64,000 bases of DNA from Ilumatobacter coccineus YM16-304 (GTDB lineage: Bacteria > Actinomycetota > Acidimicrobiia > Acidimicrobiales > Ilumatobacteraceae), in contig NC_020520.1 of assembly GCF_000348785.1 (NCBI RefSeq), positions 2,604,001-2,668,000 on the forward strand, in the 5' to 3' direction. A program made the position numbers and the translations under genes. Positions 41,592-51,834 of this stretch are shown here, one piece after another. Position 1 is the stretch's first letter; each line of letters begins with the position of its first letter. Under the pieces are notes generated by a model. The model ran no database searches and was not told where the DNA came from. It saw only the letters and a program-made list of their open reading frames with translations.

Positions 41592-43286
41592 TCAGAGGCC
41601 GAGTTCGATGAGCGCCGCAGCGGTCATCGGCTGCACCTGCGCGGCGTCCGGGTAGTCCGGAATCCAGGCCTCGGTGGTGGTCTCGAGGATCGTGATGCTG
41701 TTGGCGCCGAGCACGTCGGCACCGACCGACCGGCGGACGACGCCCTGACGATCGATCCACAGTTCGACCTGGACGGCGTCGGGGCTCAGAGGTTCTCCGG
41801 CGACGGGAACGGTCTCGATGTCGGGGCCGGCGGCGATGGTGGTCGTCACGTCGGTCGACGCCGCTGGTGCGTCGACGGCGTCACCCGCTGGCGCGGCGGC
41901 GGCCGGGTCGCCGGTCACGTCGCCGTTCGGGTCGTCGGTCACGGCGGACGCTGCTGCGGTCTCGGCGGACGCCGCGGCATCGGCGATGTCTTGGATCGGG
42001 TCGAGCGCCGCACCCGTCTCGTCGACGAGTTCGAGCAGCGCCGGGTCGAGCGTCAGGACGAGATGGCGTGTCTCGATGCCGGCCACGGTGGCGATGGTCG
42101 AGTCGTCGATGACGACCCCGGCTCGCCGTTCGGGCGGGACCAGTTCGTCGATCATGCGAACCCAGTCGGTTCGCTGCAGTTGGTCGTCGAGCGGGAATGC
42201 ACCGCGTTCGATCTGGAACCACGAGTTGGAGTCGAGCCTGCGCACCAATGCGTCGTCGGAGAAGGTGAGTACCTCGAGGTCGGGGGCGTCGGTGCGGTCG
42301 ATGACCACCCGCGAGACGTGCGTGTCGAAGTCGACGGTCACGGTGTACGACGCTTCGGACCCGGTGGTGAGGCCTTCGAGGACGAAGGTCGCCGTGCGAA
42401 CCTCGGGCGCCGTCGTGCGGGCACGGGGGAAGGCGAGGGGAGCGGCCGGTTCTGCGGGCTCCTCGTCGGCGATGTACTCGTCGTAGAGGCCTGGACCGTA
42501 CGTGGCGCCTGCGTAGCCCAGTCCACCCACGACCAGCGCCGCAACGAGCAGCTTGGCGAGGCGACCGCCGCCCGACTTCTTCGTCGTCCGAGGGCGAGCG
42601 TCGTCGGGATCGGGGGCCAGGAACGATTCGATCGAGGCGACCGGCTTGGGAGCGGACGGCTTGGCCGCGACCGGGGGCAGCGTGATCGCCGCGTTGTCGA
42701 TCGGTGCGACGGCGGTGTCGGGAGCGAGGATTGCCGACGGTCCGGTCAAGATGGCCGGCGCCGGTTCGGTCGCCGTAGTGATCTCAGGGACGGGTTCAGG
42801 GACGAATTCCTGGACCGGTTCGGCGATCGGGCGAGGCTCGGCGATCGGGGTCGGGTCGGTCACCTGGGTGACGGGGATGTCGGCGATCGGCGCAGTGTCG
42901 AAGTCGGAGTCGGGGCCGTGGTCGGGCTCGTCGGCGGCTGGCGCCGAGCCGGTCGGCACGGTCGACACGGCCGGTTCGGCCGGGATGCTGGGCTCGCTCA
43001 CGGGAAGCACGGGTTCGGGCTTCGACGCGGCGAGCGGGCGGGGCGTGAACGAGGCGATGGTCGACACGGCCGTGGCCCGGAGTTCGGTGGTTGCCGCGGT
43101 CGGCGGGCGGCGTGGCGTGTCGGTGGCCGAATCCAGCACCAGCGGAGCGGGCATGTCGATCGCTGTGGATGCTGCGGGTGCAGGGGGAGGCGGCAGTTCC
43201 GTGTGCGGCGCTCCGGAGTCGGGTGACGGCCACGCCGGCGCGCCGACGGCAGGACCGTGGAGATCGGCGTCGGCGAGATTGGTCAT
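41592..43286 (-). CDS. Proline-rich, membrane-anchored secreted protein
   Basis: 564 residues. The first 235 are Pro/Ala/Glu-rich and disordered (PPPPAPAASTAIDMPAPL, PEPVPEITTATEPAP) and probably cytoplasmic. One transmembrane helix (RLAKLLVAALVVGGLGYAGA, near 245-265) is followed by an extracellular domain: TFVLEGLTTGSEASYTVTVD, SWFQIERGAFPLDDQLQRTD and VAGIETRHLVLTLDPALLEL. The latter resembles the LppX/LprG-type lipid-binding beta fold seen in actinobacterial lipoproteins (weak resemblance). An Asp/Ala-rich insert follows. The function is unknown; it is transcribed away from the histidine-phosphatase operon. Confidence 0.6.
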   Translation of the reverse strand: MTNLADADLHGPAVGAPAWPSPDSGAPHTELPPPPAPAASTAIDMPAPLVLDSATDTPRRPPTAATTELRATAVSTIASFTPRPLAASKPEPVLPVSEPSIPAEPAVSTVPTGSAPAADEPDHGPDSDFDTAPIADIPVTQVTDPTPIAEPRPIAEPVQEFVPEPVPEITTATEPAPAILTGPSAILAPDTAVAPIDNAAITLPPVAAKPSAPKPVASIESFLAPDPDDARPRTTKKSGGGRLAKLLVAALVVGGLGYAGATYGPGLYDEYIADEEPAEPAAPLAFPRARTTAPEVRTATFVLEGLTTGSEASYTVTVDFDTHVSRVVIDRTDAPDLEVLTFSDDALVRRLDSNSWFQIERGAFPLDDQLQRTDWVRMIDELVPPERRAGVVIDDSTIATVAGIETRHLVLTLDPALLELVDETGAALDPIQDIADAAASAETAAASAVTDDPNGDVTGDPAAAAPAGDAVDAPAASTDVTTTIAAGPDIETVPVAGEPLSPDAVQVELWIDRQGVVRRSVGADVLGANSITILETTTEAWIPDYPDAAQVQPMTAAALIELGL

Positions 43287-43392
43287 ACATGTAGCTATCG
43301 GTCACACCGGCCACATCTTGAGAATTCCCCGAAGGTCGCGGTGCCCAGCCGATGTGGCCGGGGCCGTCGGCGGGTCCTACGCTCGACGGCGG

Positions 43393-44076
43393 ATGAGTGA
43401 CGACACCGAGATCCGAACGACACGCCTGGTCCTGATCCGCCACGGTGAGTCGATCGTCACCGTCAAGCGCACGATCGGCGGGGTGCGATCGTGCGTCGGC
43501 CTGAGCGACCTCGGTCGGCGTCAGGCCGAACGGCTCCGCGAACGGTTCTCCCGTGGCGACGACATCGAGCCCGACGTGTTGTTGTCGAGCGACTTCCAGC
43601 GCGCGATCGAGACCGCCGAGATCATCCGTCCGGCGTTCGGCCCGGCGTTGGCCGAGCGCGAGTTCGAGCAGCTGGCGGGCCTCGGTGAGCACGACCCCGG
43701 CCCCGACATCGACGGGATGACGTTCGCCGCGTACGTCGAACGGTTCGGTACACCCGACTGGTCGGGGGACCCGAACGTCGAGATCTTCCCCGGCGGCGAG
43801 ACGACCTTCGAGTTCCACCGCCGCGTGCACACGGCGATCGGCGAGGTGCTCGAACGACACGCCGGGTCGTCGATCGTGGTGTCGTGTCACGGCGGCGTGG
43901 TCGATGCCGTGTTTCGGCATCTGCTCGGCCTGCCGATCACCGGGGGCTTCGAGCTGCAAGCGCTCAACACCTCGATCACCGAGTTCGTGTCGACGAACTC
44001 GGAGCAGTGGCGTCTGGTCCGCTACAACGACGCCGCACACCTCGCCGGACTGCCCGAGGCGACGCCGCGCGCTTGA
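43393..44076 (+). CDS. Histidine phosphatase family protein
   Basis: 227 residues. LVLIRHGESIVTVKRTIGG is the RHGE phosphohistidine motif (residues 16-19) of the phosphoglycerate-mutase-like family. It is followed by GLSDLGRRQAERL, LSSDFQRAIETAEI and SIVVSCHGGVVDAVFRHLL with the second active-site His. Members dephosphorylate sugar phosphates or remove pyrophosphate from nucleosides. It heads a run of plus-strand genes (SDR, GMC, MBL, lycopene cyclase) with short gaps. Confidence 0.85.
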   Translation: MSDDTEIRTTRLVLIRHGESIVTVKRTIGGVRSCVGLSDLGRRQAERLRERFSRGDDIEPDVLLSSDFQRAIETAEIIRPAFGPALAEREFEQLAGLGEHDPGPDIDGMTFAAYVERFGTPDWSGDPNVEIFPGGETTFEFHRRVHTAIGEVLERHAGSSIVVSCHGGVVDAVFRHLLGLPITGGFELQALNTSITEFVSTNSEQWRLVRYNDAAHLAGLPEATPRA

Positions 44077-44137
44077 CCTGGGAGAACGAGTCTCCTCGGA
44101 GTCTCATCGAGCGACGGCCGCTGCCTACATTGTGGCG

Positions 44138-44953
44138 ATGGGATCACTCGAAGGCCTCACGGCAATCGTCATCGGAGGCCACAGCGGCTTCGGTGAAGCA
44201 ATCAGTCGCACGTACGCAGCGCAGGGCGCCAAGGTCGTCATCGGTGGACGACGACTCCCCGAGGTGACCGCCATGGCCGACGAAGTCGGCGGCATCGGCA
44301 TGCGGTGCGACATCACGTCGGACGATGACGTGGCGGGCATCGTGGCGCACGCCGTGGAGGCGACCGGTCGCCTCGACATCTTCGTCAACTGTGCCGGCTT
44401 CCAGGAGTCGACGCCCATCTCCGATCTCACGCCCGAGAAGCTGCACGCCATGCACGACGTGCAGTTGGCAGGTGCGATGTACTGCCTCCGGCACGCCGGC
44501 AACGCCATGCGCGACCTCGGCAACGGCGGGTCGTTCATCTCGATCAGTTCGCTCACCGCACAGAACCCGGCTCGGGGACTCGCGGCCTACGCGAGCGCCA
44601 AAGCCGGGCTCGAGTACGCCTCGAAGATCGCCGCGGTCGAGTACGGCGAGTACGGCGTGCGCTTCAACTGCATCGCCGCCTCGCTGATCGAGACGCCGAT
44701 GACCGCACAGCACTTCACGTCGGGCCCGGCGATCCAGGCGCTCACGGAGGCCACGCCGCTCGGCTACATGGGTGCCAGCCAAGACATCGCCAACGCGGCG
44801 CTGTTCTTCGCGTCCGATCTCGGCTCGTTCGTGACCGGCCAGACCCTGTGCGTCGACGGTGGAGCGTCGCTCACCATGCTGCCGTCGCCACAGATGTACG
44901 CCGACGTCGGCCGCCGGTGGATGGAAGCGCAGGAGCAGAACAGCTCGTCGTGA
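44138..44953 (+). CDS. SDR oxidoreductase
   Basis: 271 residues. The NAD(P)-binding GGHSGFGEAISRTYAAQG opens the Rossmann fold, DIFVNCAGFQES carries the NxAG motif, and the catalytic Ser and YxxxK are in SFISISSLTAQNPARGLAAY and YASAKAGL. VTGQTLCVDGGASL is the typical C-terminus of fatty-acid or alcohol SDRs. The substrate is unknown. The downstream GMC oxidoreductase start overlaps or abuts its stop, so both may act on one alcohol. Confidence 0.85.
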   Translation: MGSLEGLTAIVIGGHSGFGEAISRTYAAQGAKVVIGGRRLPEVTAMADEVGGIGMRCDITSDDDVAGIVAHAVEATGRLDIFVNCAGFQESTPISDLTPEKLHAMHDVQLAGAMYCLRHAGNAMRDLGNGGSFISISSLTAQNPARGLAAYASAKAGLEYASKIAAVEYGEYGVRFNCIAASLIETPMTAQHFTSGPAIQALTEATPLGYMGASQDIANAALFFASDLGSFVTGQTLCVDGGASLTMLPSPQMYADVGRRWMEAQEQNSSS

Positions 44954-44958
44954 ACCCG

Positions 44959-46311
44959 ATGACGACCGACTCGGGCGACGCAACCCTCGCCTGGGTGGTC
45001 GTCGGAGCCGGATCCGCCGGATGCGTGGTCGCTCGACGTCTCGTCGATGCCGGCCACCGCGTCACCCTGGTCGAAGCGGGTCCGCCCCTGGAGCCGGGCG
45101 CCGTTCCGGCGGGCATCGACGCCGACAACAGCTTCGCTGCGCTGATCGACGATCGGTGGTACGCCGACCTGCTGGCCACGCGCACTGCGGGGAGCGAACC
45201 TCGCCGCTACCTGCGCGGCCGGGGTGTCGGCGGCTCCAGCGCGGTCAACGCGATGGTGGGGCTCACGGGTGACACCGACCTGTACCGCTCGTGGGGCTGG
45301 GACGACGCCGAGTGGTACTCGCGGCATCACCTGCTCCCCCTCGCCGTTGCCGGCAGCGACGAACTCGGCCGAGTCGATCGGGCGCTGCTCGCCGCGTCAC
45401 CGCAGGCGCGCCGAGCGCCACTCACTCGACGCGGAGGCCGGCGGGTCACGTCGGCCGAGGCCTACCTGTGGTCGATCCTGCGCAACGAGCGACTCGACGT
45501 TCGCGCCGACGCGCCGGTCGACCGTGTCGAGATCGACCAGGGGAGCGCGGTCGGCGTCCGGTTGGTCGACGGCGAACTCGTGCCTGCCGACCGCGTCGTG
45601 GTGTGCGCCGGTGCGATCCACTCGCCGGCCATCCTGCTGCGGTCCGCTGTCGACGTCGACGGTCTCGGCGAGGGGCTGCAAGACCATCCGGCGGCTGCGC
45701 TGCTCCTCGAGCTTCGTCGCGGCGTGGTCGGGTCCGACCACGAAACGGCGATCGGGCTCTCGACCTCGACGATCGTCGACGCCGACCCGATTCAGATCCT
45801 GGCGTTGAACCACCTCGGTGCCGAGCCCGGACCGGGCATGCTGCTCGTGGCGAACATGCGGCCGGTGTCGGCGAGCGGCACGGTGCGGCTGGCAGCCGAC
45901 GATCCGACCACCGAGCCCATCGTCGACTTCGACCTCCTGAGTGATCCGGCCGACGTGGAGACGCTTCGGTCCGGCGTGCGCATGGCGCTCGATCTGCTCG
46001 CTCACCCGGCGTTCGATTCGATCGTCGAGCGTGTCTTCATCGACGACCGGGGCACCACGACCGACACGCTCGACAGCGACGAAGCGATCGACGACTGGCT
46101 TCGCTCGCACAGCGCCGACTACGTCCATGCGAGCGGGACCTGTGCGATCGGTCGCGTCACCGAGCACGACGGCTCGGTACGCGGCCACCGGAATCTCTTC
46201 GTCTGCGACGCCTCCCTGTTTCCGACGATCCCGAACGTCAACACGCACGTGCCGACCACGATGCTCGCCGAGCGCCTCGTCGCCGGGTGGACCGCGGAGC
46301 GGGCACGCTGA
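44959..46311 (+). CDS. GMC-family FAD oxidoreductase
   Basis: 450 residues. WVVVGAGSAGCVVARRLVDA is the FAD-binding motif, and YLRGRGVGGSSAVNAMVG is the GMC signature 1. AGAIHSPAILLRS is the GMC signature 2, with a C-terminal HASGTCAIG and VNTHVPTTMLAERL, which contain the active-site His and Asn. GMC enzymes oxidise alcohols (choline, glucose, cholesterol and others) with O2 or an acceptor. The gene begins at ATG 44959; a GTG at 44950 would overlap the SDR stop by GTGA and is an equal candidate. Confidence 0.87.
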   Translation: MTTDSGDATLAWVVVGAGSAGCVVARRLVDAGHRVTLVEAGPPLEPGAVPAGIDADNSFAALIDDRWYADLLATRTAGSEPRRYLRGRGVGGSSAVNAMVGLTGDTDLYRSWGWDDAEWYSRHHLLPLAVAGSDELGRVDRALLAASPQARRAPLTRRGGRRVTSAEAYLWSILRNERLDVRADAPVDRVEIDQGSAVGVRLVDGELVPADRVVVCAGAIHSPAILLRSAVDVDGLGEGLQDHPAAALLLELRRGVVGSDHETAIGLSTSTIVDADPIQILALNHLGAEPGPGMLLVANMRPVSASGTVRLAADDPTTEPIVDFDLLSDPADVETLRSGVRMALDLLAHPAFDSIVERVFIDDRGTTTDTLDSDEAIDDWLRSHSADYVHASGTCAIGRVTEHDGSVRGHRNLFVCDASLFPTIPNVNTHVPTTMLAERLVAGWTAERAR

Positions 46312-46339
46312 CGCCGCTGGTGCGTGGGAAGATGACGGC

Positions 46340-47301
<962 letters not shown>

Positions 47302-47302
<1 letters not shown>

Positions 47303-48516
47303 TGCATCGCCAGGTCGACGTGGTCGTCATCGGCGACGGCCCTGCCGGTTCGGCGCTGGCCGCGGCACTCGTGCGGCGCGGCGGCGACGTCGTGCTCGTC
47401 GGCGCCGACGCTCCCTGGCGGGCGACCTACGGCACCTGGGCCGACGACGTCGACGCCATCACCTGGTTCGACACGAACTCGATCTGGGCGCAACGCTTCG
47501 AGTCGATCGCCGTCGACGCAGGCGGCCGTCGGTGCCTCGAACGGCCCTACGGGGTGATCGACAATGCCGCGTTGCGGGCGACGCTTCGCAACGACGTCGA
47601 CCACCATCGGGCGCACGTCTCGGAGATCGCGCTCGCGCCCGCCGGGTCGAACGAGCGCGACCGGGTCGTCACGAGCGACGACGACGTCCTCGAGGCCCGT
47701 CTCGTCGTCGACGCAACGGGCTGGCCCGGCTGGGCAGCCGACGGACCCGGACCGAGCGAGCCGTCACCGCCGCGTCAGACGGCGTTCGGCGTCGTGTTCG
47801 CCGAGCCACCCGCCGGGCGCCTCGGCGAGCCGATGCTCATGGACTTCACGAGTGCGCCGGGATGCGACGACGACGGGATCGGCCCGTCGTTCGCCTACGC
47901 CCTCCCGGTCGACGACGGCTGGCTGGTCGAGGAGACCGTGCTGGCCGCGCAGCCCGCGGTGCCACCCGATGCGCTCATCGCCCGGCTCGCCGCCCGGCTC
48001 GCCATGACCAACGACGAGTTGCTGGCGTCCGCCATACGGACCGAACGCGTCGACATCCCGATGGGCGGTCCGCTTCCCGACACGGCGTCGCGGCTGCTGG
48101 CGTTCGGAGCGGCGGCGAGCCTGATCCACCCGGCGACGGGATACTCGCTCGCCACGTCGCTCGAACTCGCCGATCCGGTCGCCCACGCGATCGTCGCCGA
48201 GCTGGCATCGGAGCGGGTCGACCACTCGACGGTGTGGGACGCGATCTGGCCCACCTCGGCCCGGCGAACCCGCGTGCTACACGACTACGGCGCGCAGGTC
48301 GTACTCGGCCTCGACGCCGACGACGTCCGCTCGTTCTTCGGGACGTTCTTCGACCTCGACGTCGACGTGTGGGCCGACTACCTCCGCATCACCACCACCC
48401 CGAAACGCCTGGCCAGGGTGATGACCGCCATGTTCACGGCCGCCCCGTGGCGGCTGCGTCGACTGCTGGTCAGCCAGAACCCACTGCGGTTCGCTCGTCT
48501 GCTGCGGCCGGGCTGA
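47302..48516 (+). CDS. Lycopene cyclase (plant-type LcyB/E family)
   Basis: 404 residues. VDVVVIGDGPAGSALAAALV is the FAD/NAD(P)-binding motif. YGTWADDVDAI, LVVDATGWPGW, FAYALPVDDGWLVEETVLAA and the active-site-like MGGPLP with GAAASLIHPATGYSLATSLE are characteristic of lycopene cyclases, including the conserved EET. The reaction would close the ionone rings of lycopene. No other carotenoid gene (crtB, crtI) is in the window, so it is unlinked from the rest of the pathway here. Its end overlaps SURF1 by 47 bp. Confidence 0.82.
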
Positions 48517-49279
48517 CCGCCTGCTCGGCGGCGAGTGCTCGACGCCGAGTGGCGAGCGAGCGCCGCACGGCGAGCACCCAGCCGACGGCGACGGCGAGCG
48601 AGAAGATGAACCACTGGATCGCGTACGAGAGGTGCGGGCCGCTGTCGAGTTCGGGACGGCTGATCGGTTCGGGATCGCCGACGGTGACGCTCGGTTCGCT
48701 GCTCACGAGCTGCACGTAGACCGGTGCCACGTCGCCCGGCAGTTGCTGGGCGAGGAACGGGATGTCGATACGTCGGACCTCGTCGACCGGGCCGTCGGCC
48801 GAATCGGTCAGACCCCCACGGTCGCGGACCTCCGACATCCGGATGAGGCCGGTGACGCTGACCTCGGTGGCCGGAGCGGCGGGGACTTCGAACCCGAGCG
48901 GAATGAACCCCCGGTTGACGATCACGGTCGTCCCGTCGTCGACCGCGAGCGCAGCGAGGACGTTCTCACCGGCGCGTCCGCCCTGCGACTGGTTGAACTC
49001 GACGATCTGATCGGGGAGGAACGAACCCGCCACCGTCACCGGCAGCCACTCGGCCTCGTCGGTGCTCACGCCGCCTCGCTCGATCTCGTCGAGGACGTCG
49101 GCCAACGGGAGCGGCGCCTGCTGCGATCGTTCGATCACCTGACGGTTGAATGTCTGACGTTCGTCGAGCCGATCGAGCTGCCAGAACCCGAGGTTGACCA
49201 TGAGGATGATCGCCGCGGCCACCACCACGTGGAACAGGATCCACAACGGTCGGAACAGGAACCGGTACATCTCGACCAT
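48470..49279 (-). CDS. SURF1 family cytochrome oxidase assembly protein
   Basis: 269 residues. Two transmembrane helices (about residues 10-32 and 220-242) flank an extracytoplasmic domain. LGFWQLDRLDERQTFN is the family signature, followed by VNRGFIPLGFEV and a second helix FIFSLAVAVGWVLAVRRSL. SURF1 helps haem a insertion into cytochrome c oxidase. The ATG at 49279 is one of two close candidates (MYRFLF at 49270). Confidence 0.88.
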   Translation of the reverse strand: MVEMYRFLFRPLWILFHVVVAAAIILMVNLGFWQLDRLDERQTFNRQVIERSQQAPLPLADVLDEIERGGVSTDEAEWLPVTVAGSFLPDQIVEFNQSQGGRAGENVLAALAVDDGTTVIVNRGFIPLGFEVPAAPATEVSVTGLIRMSEVRDRGGLTDSADGPVDEVRRIDIPFLAQQLPGDVAPVYVQLVSSEPSVTVGDPEPISRPELDSGPHLSYAIQWFIFSLAVAVGWVLAVRRSLATRRRALAAEQAVSPAAADERTAVGSG

Positions 49280-49314
49280 GACGGTACCGGGCACCGACGA
49301 CTACCGTCCGGCGG

Positions 49315-50361
49315 ATGGGCCCCGATGATGTGACCGCTGCCTGGATGTCCGAGATCCTCGACGCCGACGTGCGCACGGTGCACCACGATCGCATCGGTGA
49401 CGGCCTCGTCGGGCTCAACCTGCGGGTCGCGCTCGACCTCGCCGACAGCGACAGTTCCCTGCCGACATCGGTCGTGATCAAGCTTCCGTCACTCGACGAG
49501 ACGAGCCGAGCGACCGGCATCGGGCTGCGCAACTACGAGCGCGAGGTCAAGTTCTACGAGCACATCGCGAGCACGGTCGACATCCGGGTGCCGCACTGCT
49601 GGCACGGCGAGTGGGACGAGACGACCGGCGACTTCGCGCTGGTGCTCGAAGACATGGCGCCCGCCGAGCAGGGCAACCAGATCACCGGCTGCGACGTCGT
49701 GACCGCCCGCAACGCCGTCACCGAACTCGCCAAGCTGCACGGACCGCGTTGGAACGACCCGACGCTCGACGACCACGAGTTCCTCGGGCGGCGGAGCGGC
49801 CCCGACGACATCGCTCAGCTCGAAGGGCTGTGGCAGATCTTCTTCCCGGGGTTCCTCGCCACCTACGAGCAACACCTCAGCAGCGAGGCCACAGCACTCG
49901 TCACCGAGTTCGGCCAGTACATCGGGCCGTGGATGGACGCTCGCTCGGGTCCGGTCACCGTCACGCACGGCGACTACCGCCTCGACAACCTCCTGTTCGA
50001 ATCAGCGGCCGGTGGACCACCGGTCACGGCCGTCGACTGGCAGACGCCCGGACACGGCACGCCCATCGCCGATCTCGCCTACTTCTGTGGAGCGGGGCTG
50101 CTCCCCGAGAACCGGCGCGAGGCCGAGGCGGGTCTGCTCGACGACTACGTCGCATCGCTCGGCGGCTACGGCGTGGACGTCGACCGGTCGTGGGTGTGGG
50201 ACGAGTACCGCCGAGAGGCGTTCGCCGGGGTCATCATGGCGGTGGTGGCGAGCCAGGTCGTCGGCGGCAGCGACCGCAGCGAATCGATGTTCGCGGCCAT
50301 GGCCACCCGACATCTGCAACACGCGCTCGACCTCGACGCGCTCGACCTCGTACGCAGCTGA
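49315..50361 (+). CDS. Aminoglycoside-phosphotransferase-like kinase
   Basis: 348 residues. VVIKLPSLDETS carries the ATP-binding Lys, LVLEDMAPAEQGNQ the hinge, and VTVTHGDYRLDNLLF the catalytic Asp (HGDYRLDN), with TAVDWQTPGHGTPIADLAYF as the metal-binding Asp. It matches the ecdysteroid-kinase/APH fold, whose members phosphorylate steroids, choline or aminoglycosides; resistance is not implied. It is the first of two plus-strand genes before the SET gene. Confidence 0.8.
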   Translation: MGPDDVTAAWMSEILDADVRTVHHDRIGDGLVGLNLRVALDLADSDSSLPTSVVIKLPSLDETSRATGIGLRNYEREVKFYEHIASTVDIRVPHCWHGEWDETTGDFALVLEDMAPAEQGNQITGCDVVTARNAVTELAKLHGPRWNDPTLDDHEFLGRRSGPDDIAQLEGLWQIFFPGFLATYEQHLSSEATALVTEFGQYIGPWMDARSGPVTVTHGDYRLDNLLFESAAGGPPVTAVDWQTPGHGTPIADLAYFCGAGLLPENRREAEAGLLDDYVASLGGYGVDVDRSWVWDEYRREAFAGVIMAVVASQVVGGSDRSESMFAAMATRHLQHALDLDALDLVRS

Positions 50362-50387
50362 CGCCGCCCATCCGACTGGAGTACTCG

Positions 50388-50870
50388 ATGGACCTGCCCG
50401 ACTTCCACATCCCCCACGCCGAGAAGATCGAGTGGATGATCGAGACCAATGGCTGGGCGCTCGAACCGGTGGCCGCGCAACCCGAGAGCGACCCGCCGGT
50501 GCCCGGCTACGCCTACTCGATCGGACTGCCCGACGCCGTCTCGTTCCCGGACGTCGCCGTCTTCGGGCTCACCCCGGTCGCGGCCAACGGGCTCGTCACC
50601 CTGGTCGCCGACGCCTGCCGCGGCGGAACCGAGATCCCGTTGGGCGTCGAACTGGTGGGCCTGCTCGACAACGACCTGCGCTGCGTGTTCGCGCCGATCG
50701 ACCTGGGGGAGTGGGGAGCGTTCTTCACCACCGCCACGGCGTGGTATCGCGGCGACGTTCGTCCGATGGTCCAACTGCTGTACCCGGATCGAAACGGCTT
50801 CATGCCGTACGAGGCCGGCTACGAACAGCGACTCCGACTCGCGCAGCCCGTCATCGGCACCTTCGGCTGA
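50388..50870 (+). CDS. DUF4262 domain protein
   Basis: 160 residues, soluble. VPGYAYSIGLPDAVSFPDVA, FGLTPVAANGLVTLVADACR and a C-terminal GFMPYEAGYEQRLRLAQPVI match the DUF4262 family of unknown function, common in actinobacteria and proteobacteria. No catalytic motif is known. The start was taken at MDLPDFHIP, 27 bp after the kinase stop; the two are probably one operon. Confidence 0.75.
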   Translation: MDLPDFHIPHAEKIEWMIETNGWALEPVAAQPESDPPVPGYAYSIGLPDAVSFPDVAVFGLTPVAANGLVTLVADACRGGTEIPLGVELVGLLDNDLRCVFAPIDLGEWGAFFTTATAWYRGDVRPMVQLLYPDRNGFMPYEAGYEQRLRLAQPVIGTFG

Positions 50871-50898
50871 CGGCGCCGCCGGCGACGAGCGCGTCTCG

Positions 50899-51408
50899 TC
50901 AGCGATCGAGTGCGTCGATGCGGCGCTGGAGGTAGGGCGAGAAGCGACCTTCGTACCAGCGTTGCACCATCGGGTTCATCCAGTCCTCGCCGGTGACCTT
51001 GCCGCGACAGCGCGCCGCGTTGCATTCGCACTCGAACTCGTCGTACGGCGTCGAGTCGCTCGTCGCGTAGTCGTAGGTGAGTTGGTCGCCGACCGCGAGA
51101 TCACGAGCGGCGACGAGCGTGATCTCGCCGGACAGGTACGTGGTCGGATCACACGAGTGATTGACGTAGTCACCGAGCGAGCGTTCTTCTCCGCCGACGA
51201 GGTAGATCTCGTCGGCGACCTGGATGGCGTGTCGCTGGCGGTCGGCCGGCAGTTCTCGAAACTGATGGGCCGGCACGGCGAACCCGCTGAACACGGCGAC
51301 GACCTCGCCGGTGGCGATGGGGGAACGAACGAAAAGGCCTTGACCGATGTTCGCCCCGAGCTCGCGAACTTCGACGGGTATTGCAATGTGATCGTGTGTG
51401 AGACGCAA
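50899..51408 (-). CDS. SET-domain methyltransferase with Cys-rich post-SET
   Basis: 169 residues. IGQGLFVRSPIATGEVVAVF is the SET N-flank, DYVNHSCDPTTYL the NHSC SAM-binding motif, and DQLTYDYATSDSTPYDEF the catalytic Tyr region. FECECNAARCRGKV is a post-SET zinc-like CxC...C cluster. SET enzymes methylate lysines of proteins. No ATG lies in the expected region: I set the start at TTG 51408, which has GGAGGG seven bases upstream and gives MRLTHDHIAIPV. The natural target in this cell is unknown; the Lys-rich tail protein at 382-1785 is an attractive candidate (inference). Confidence 0.75.
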   Translation of the reverse strand: MRLTHDHIAIPVEVRELGANIGQGLFVRSPIATGEVVAVFSGFAVPAHQFRELPADRQRHAIQVADEIYLVGGEERSLGDYVNHSCDPTTYLSGEITLVAARDLAVGDQLTYDYATSDSTPYDEFECECNAARCRGKVTGEDWMNPMVQRWYEGRFSPYLQRRIDALDR

Positions 51409-51834
51409 ACCGAAAGCCCTCCAAGAGCTTCTTGTGAGTGATGGTGAGTGCGCCCGCACTGTGGCTTCCGCCGTTTTCCGCTGATCAGATCGTGGTTGGT
51501 CGCGAAGCGCTGACCTGGTATCGAGCCGCGAAATCGACCGTTTCGTAACCGGATCGTCGCCAGAATGAAGCGATGAGTGGTGGTTTCGTGACGGTCGGTG
51601 CTGATCGAAGCCCCCGATCATGGTGGGAGACGCCACCGAACCCGTCGAAGTCGCGCGTGATCCTGGTCACACCACCGACGGCCTGATCGACGGCCTCGAT
51701 CGATGGCTTCGCTCGACAGAAGGCACGATGCCTGTTCGGGAGTGCGGTCGCGGCGATTCGTACACGGTTCGCCCCAGGCCACGGTGATACCGTCACCTCG
51801 TCGACGCCGACACCGGTCGGATCGACCCGACGCG
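51409..51834. other. Gene-free stretch between SET and metX genes
   Basis: 426 bp. Short reading frames here lack ribosome sites and known motifs. I see no conserved riboswitch fold, tRNA or terminator hairpin. It should hold the promoters of the divergent SET and metX genes, but I cannot place their boxes with confidence. Confidence 0.6.

Noticed and set aside
38549-41611. A 1020-codon plus-strand frame
   Set aside because: Antisense to purSL; Arg/Asp/Gly-rich shadow without domains.
49315-50361. Aminoglycoside resistance gene
   Set aside because: Only the general kinase fold is shared; such proteins phosphorylate many small molecules.
51409-51834. SAM or other riboswitch before metX
   Set aside because: No conserved core or stem pattern could be traced by eye.
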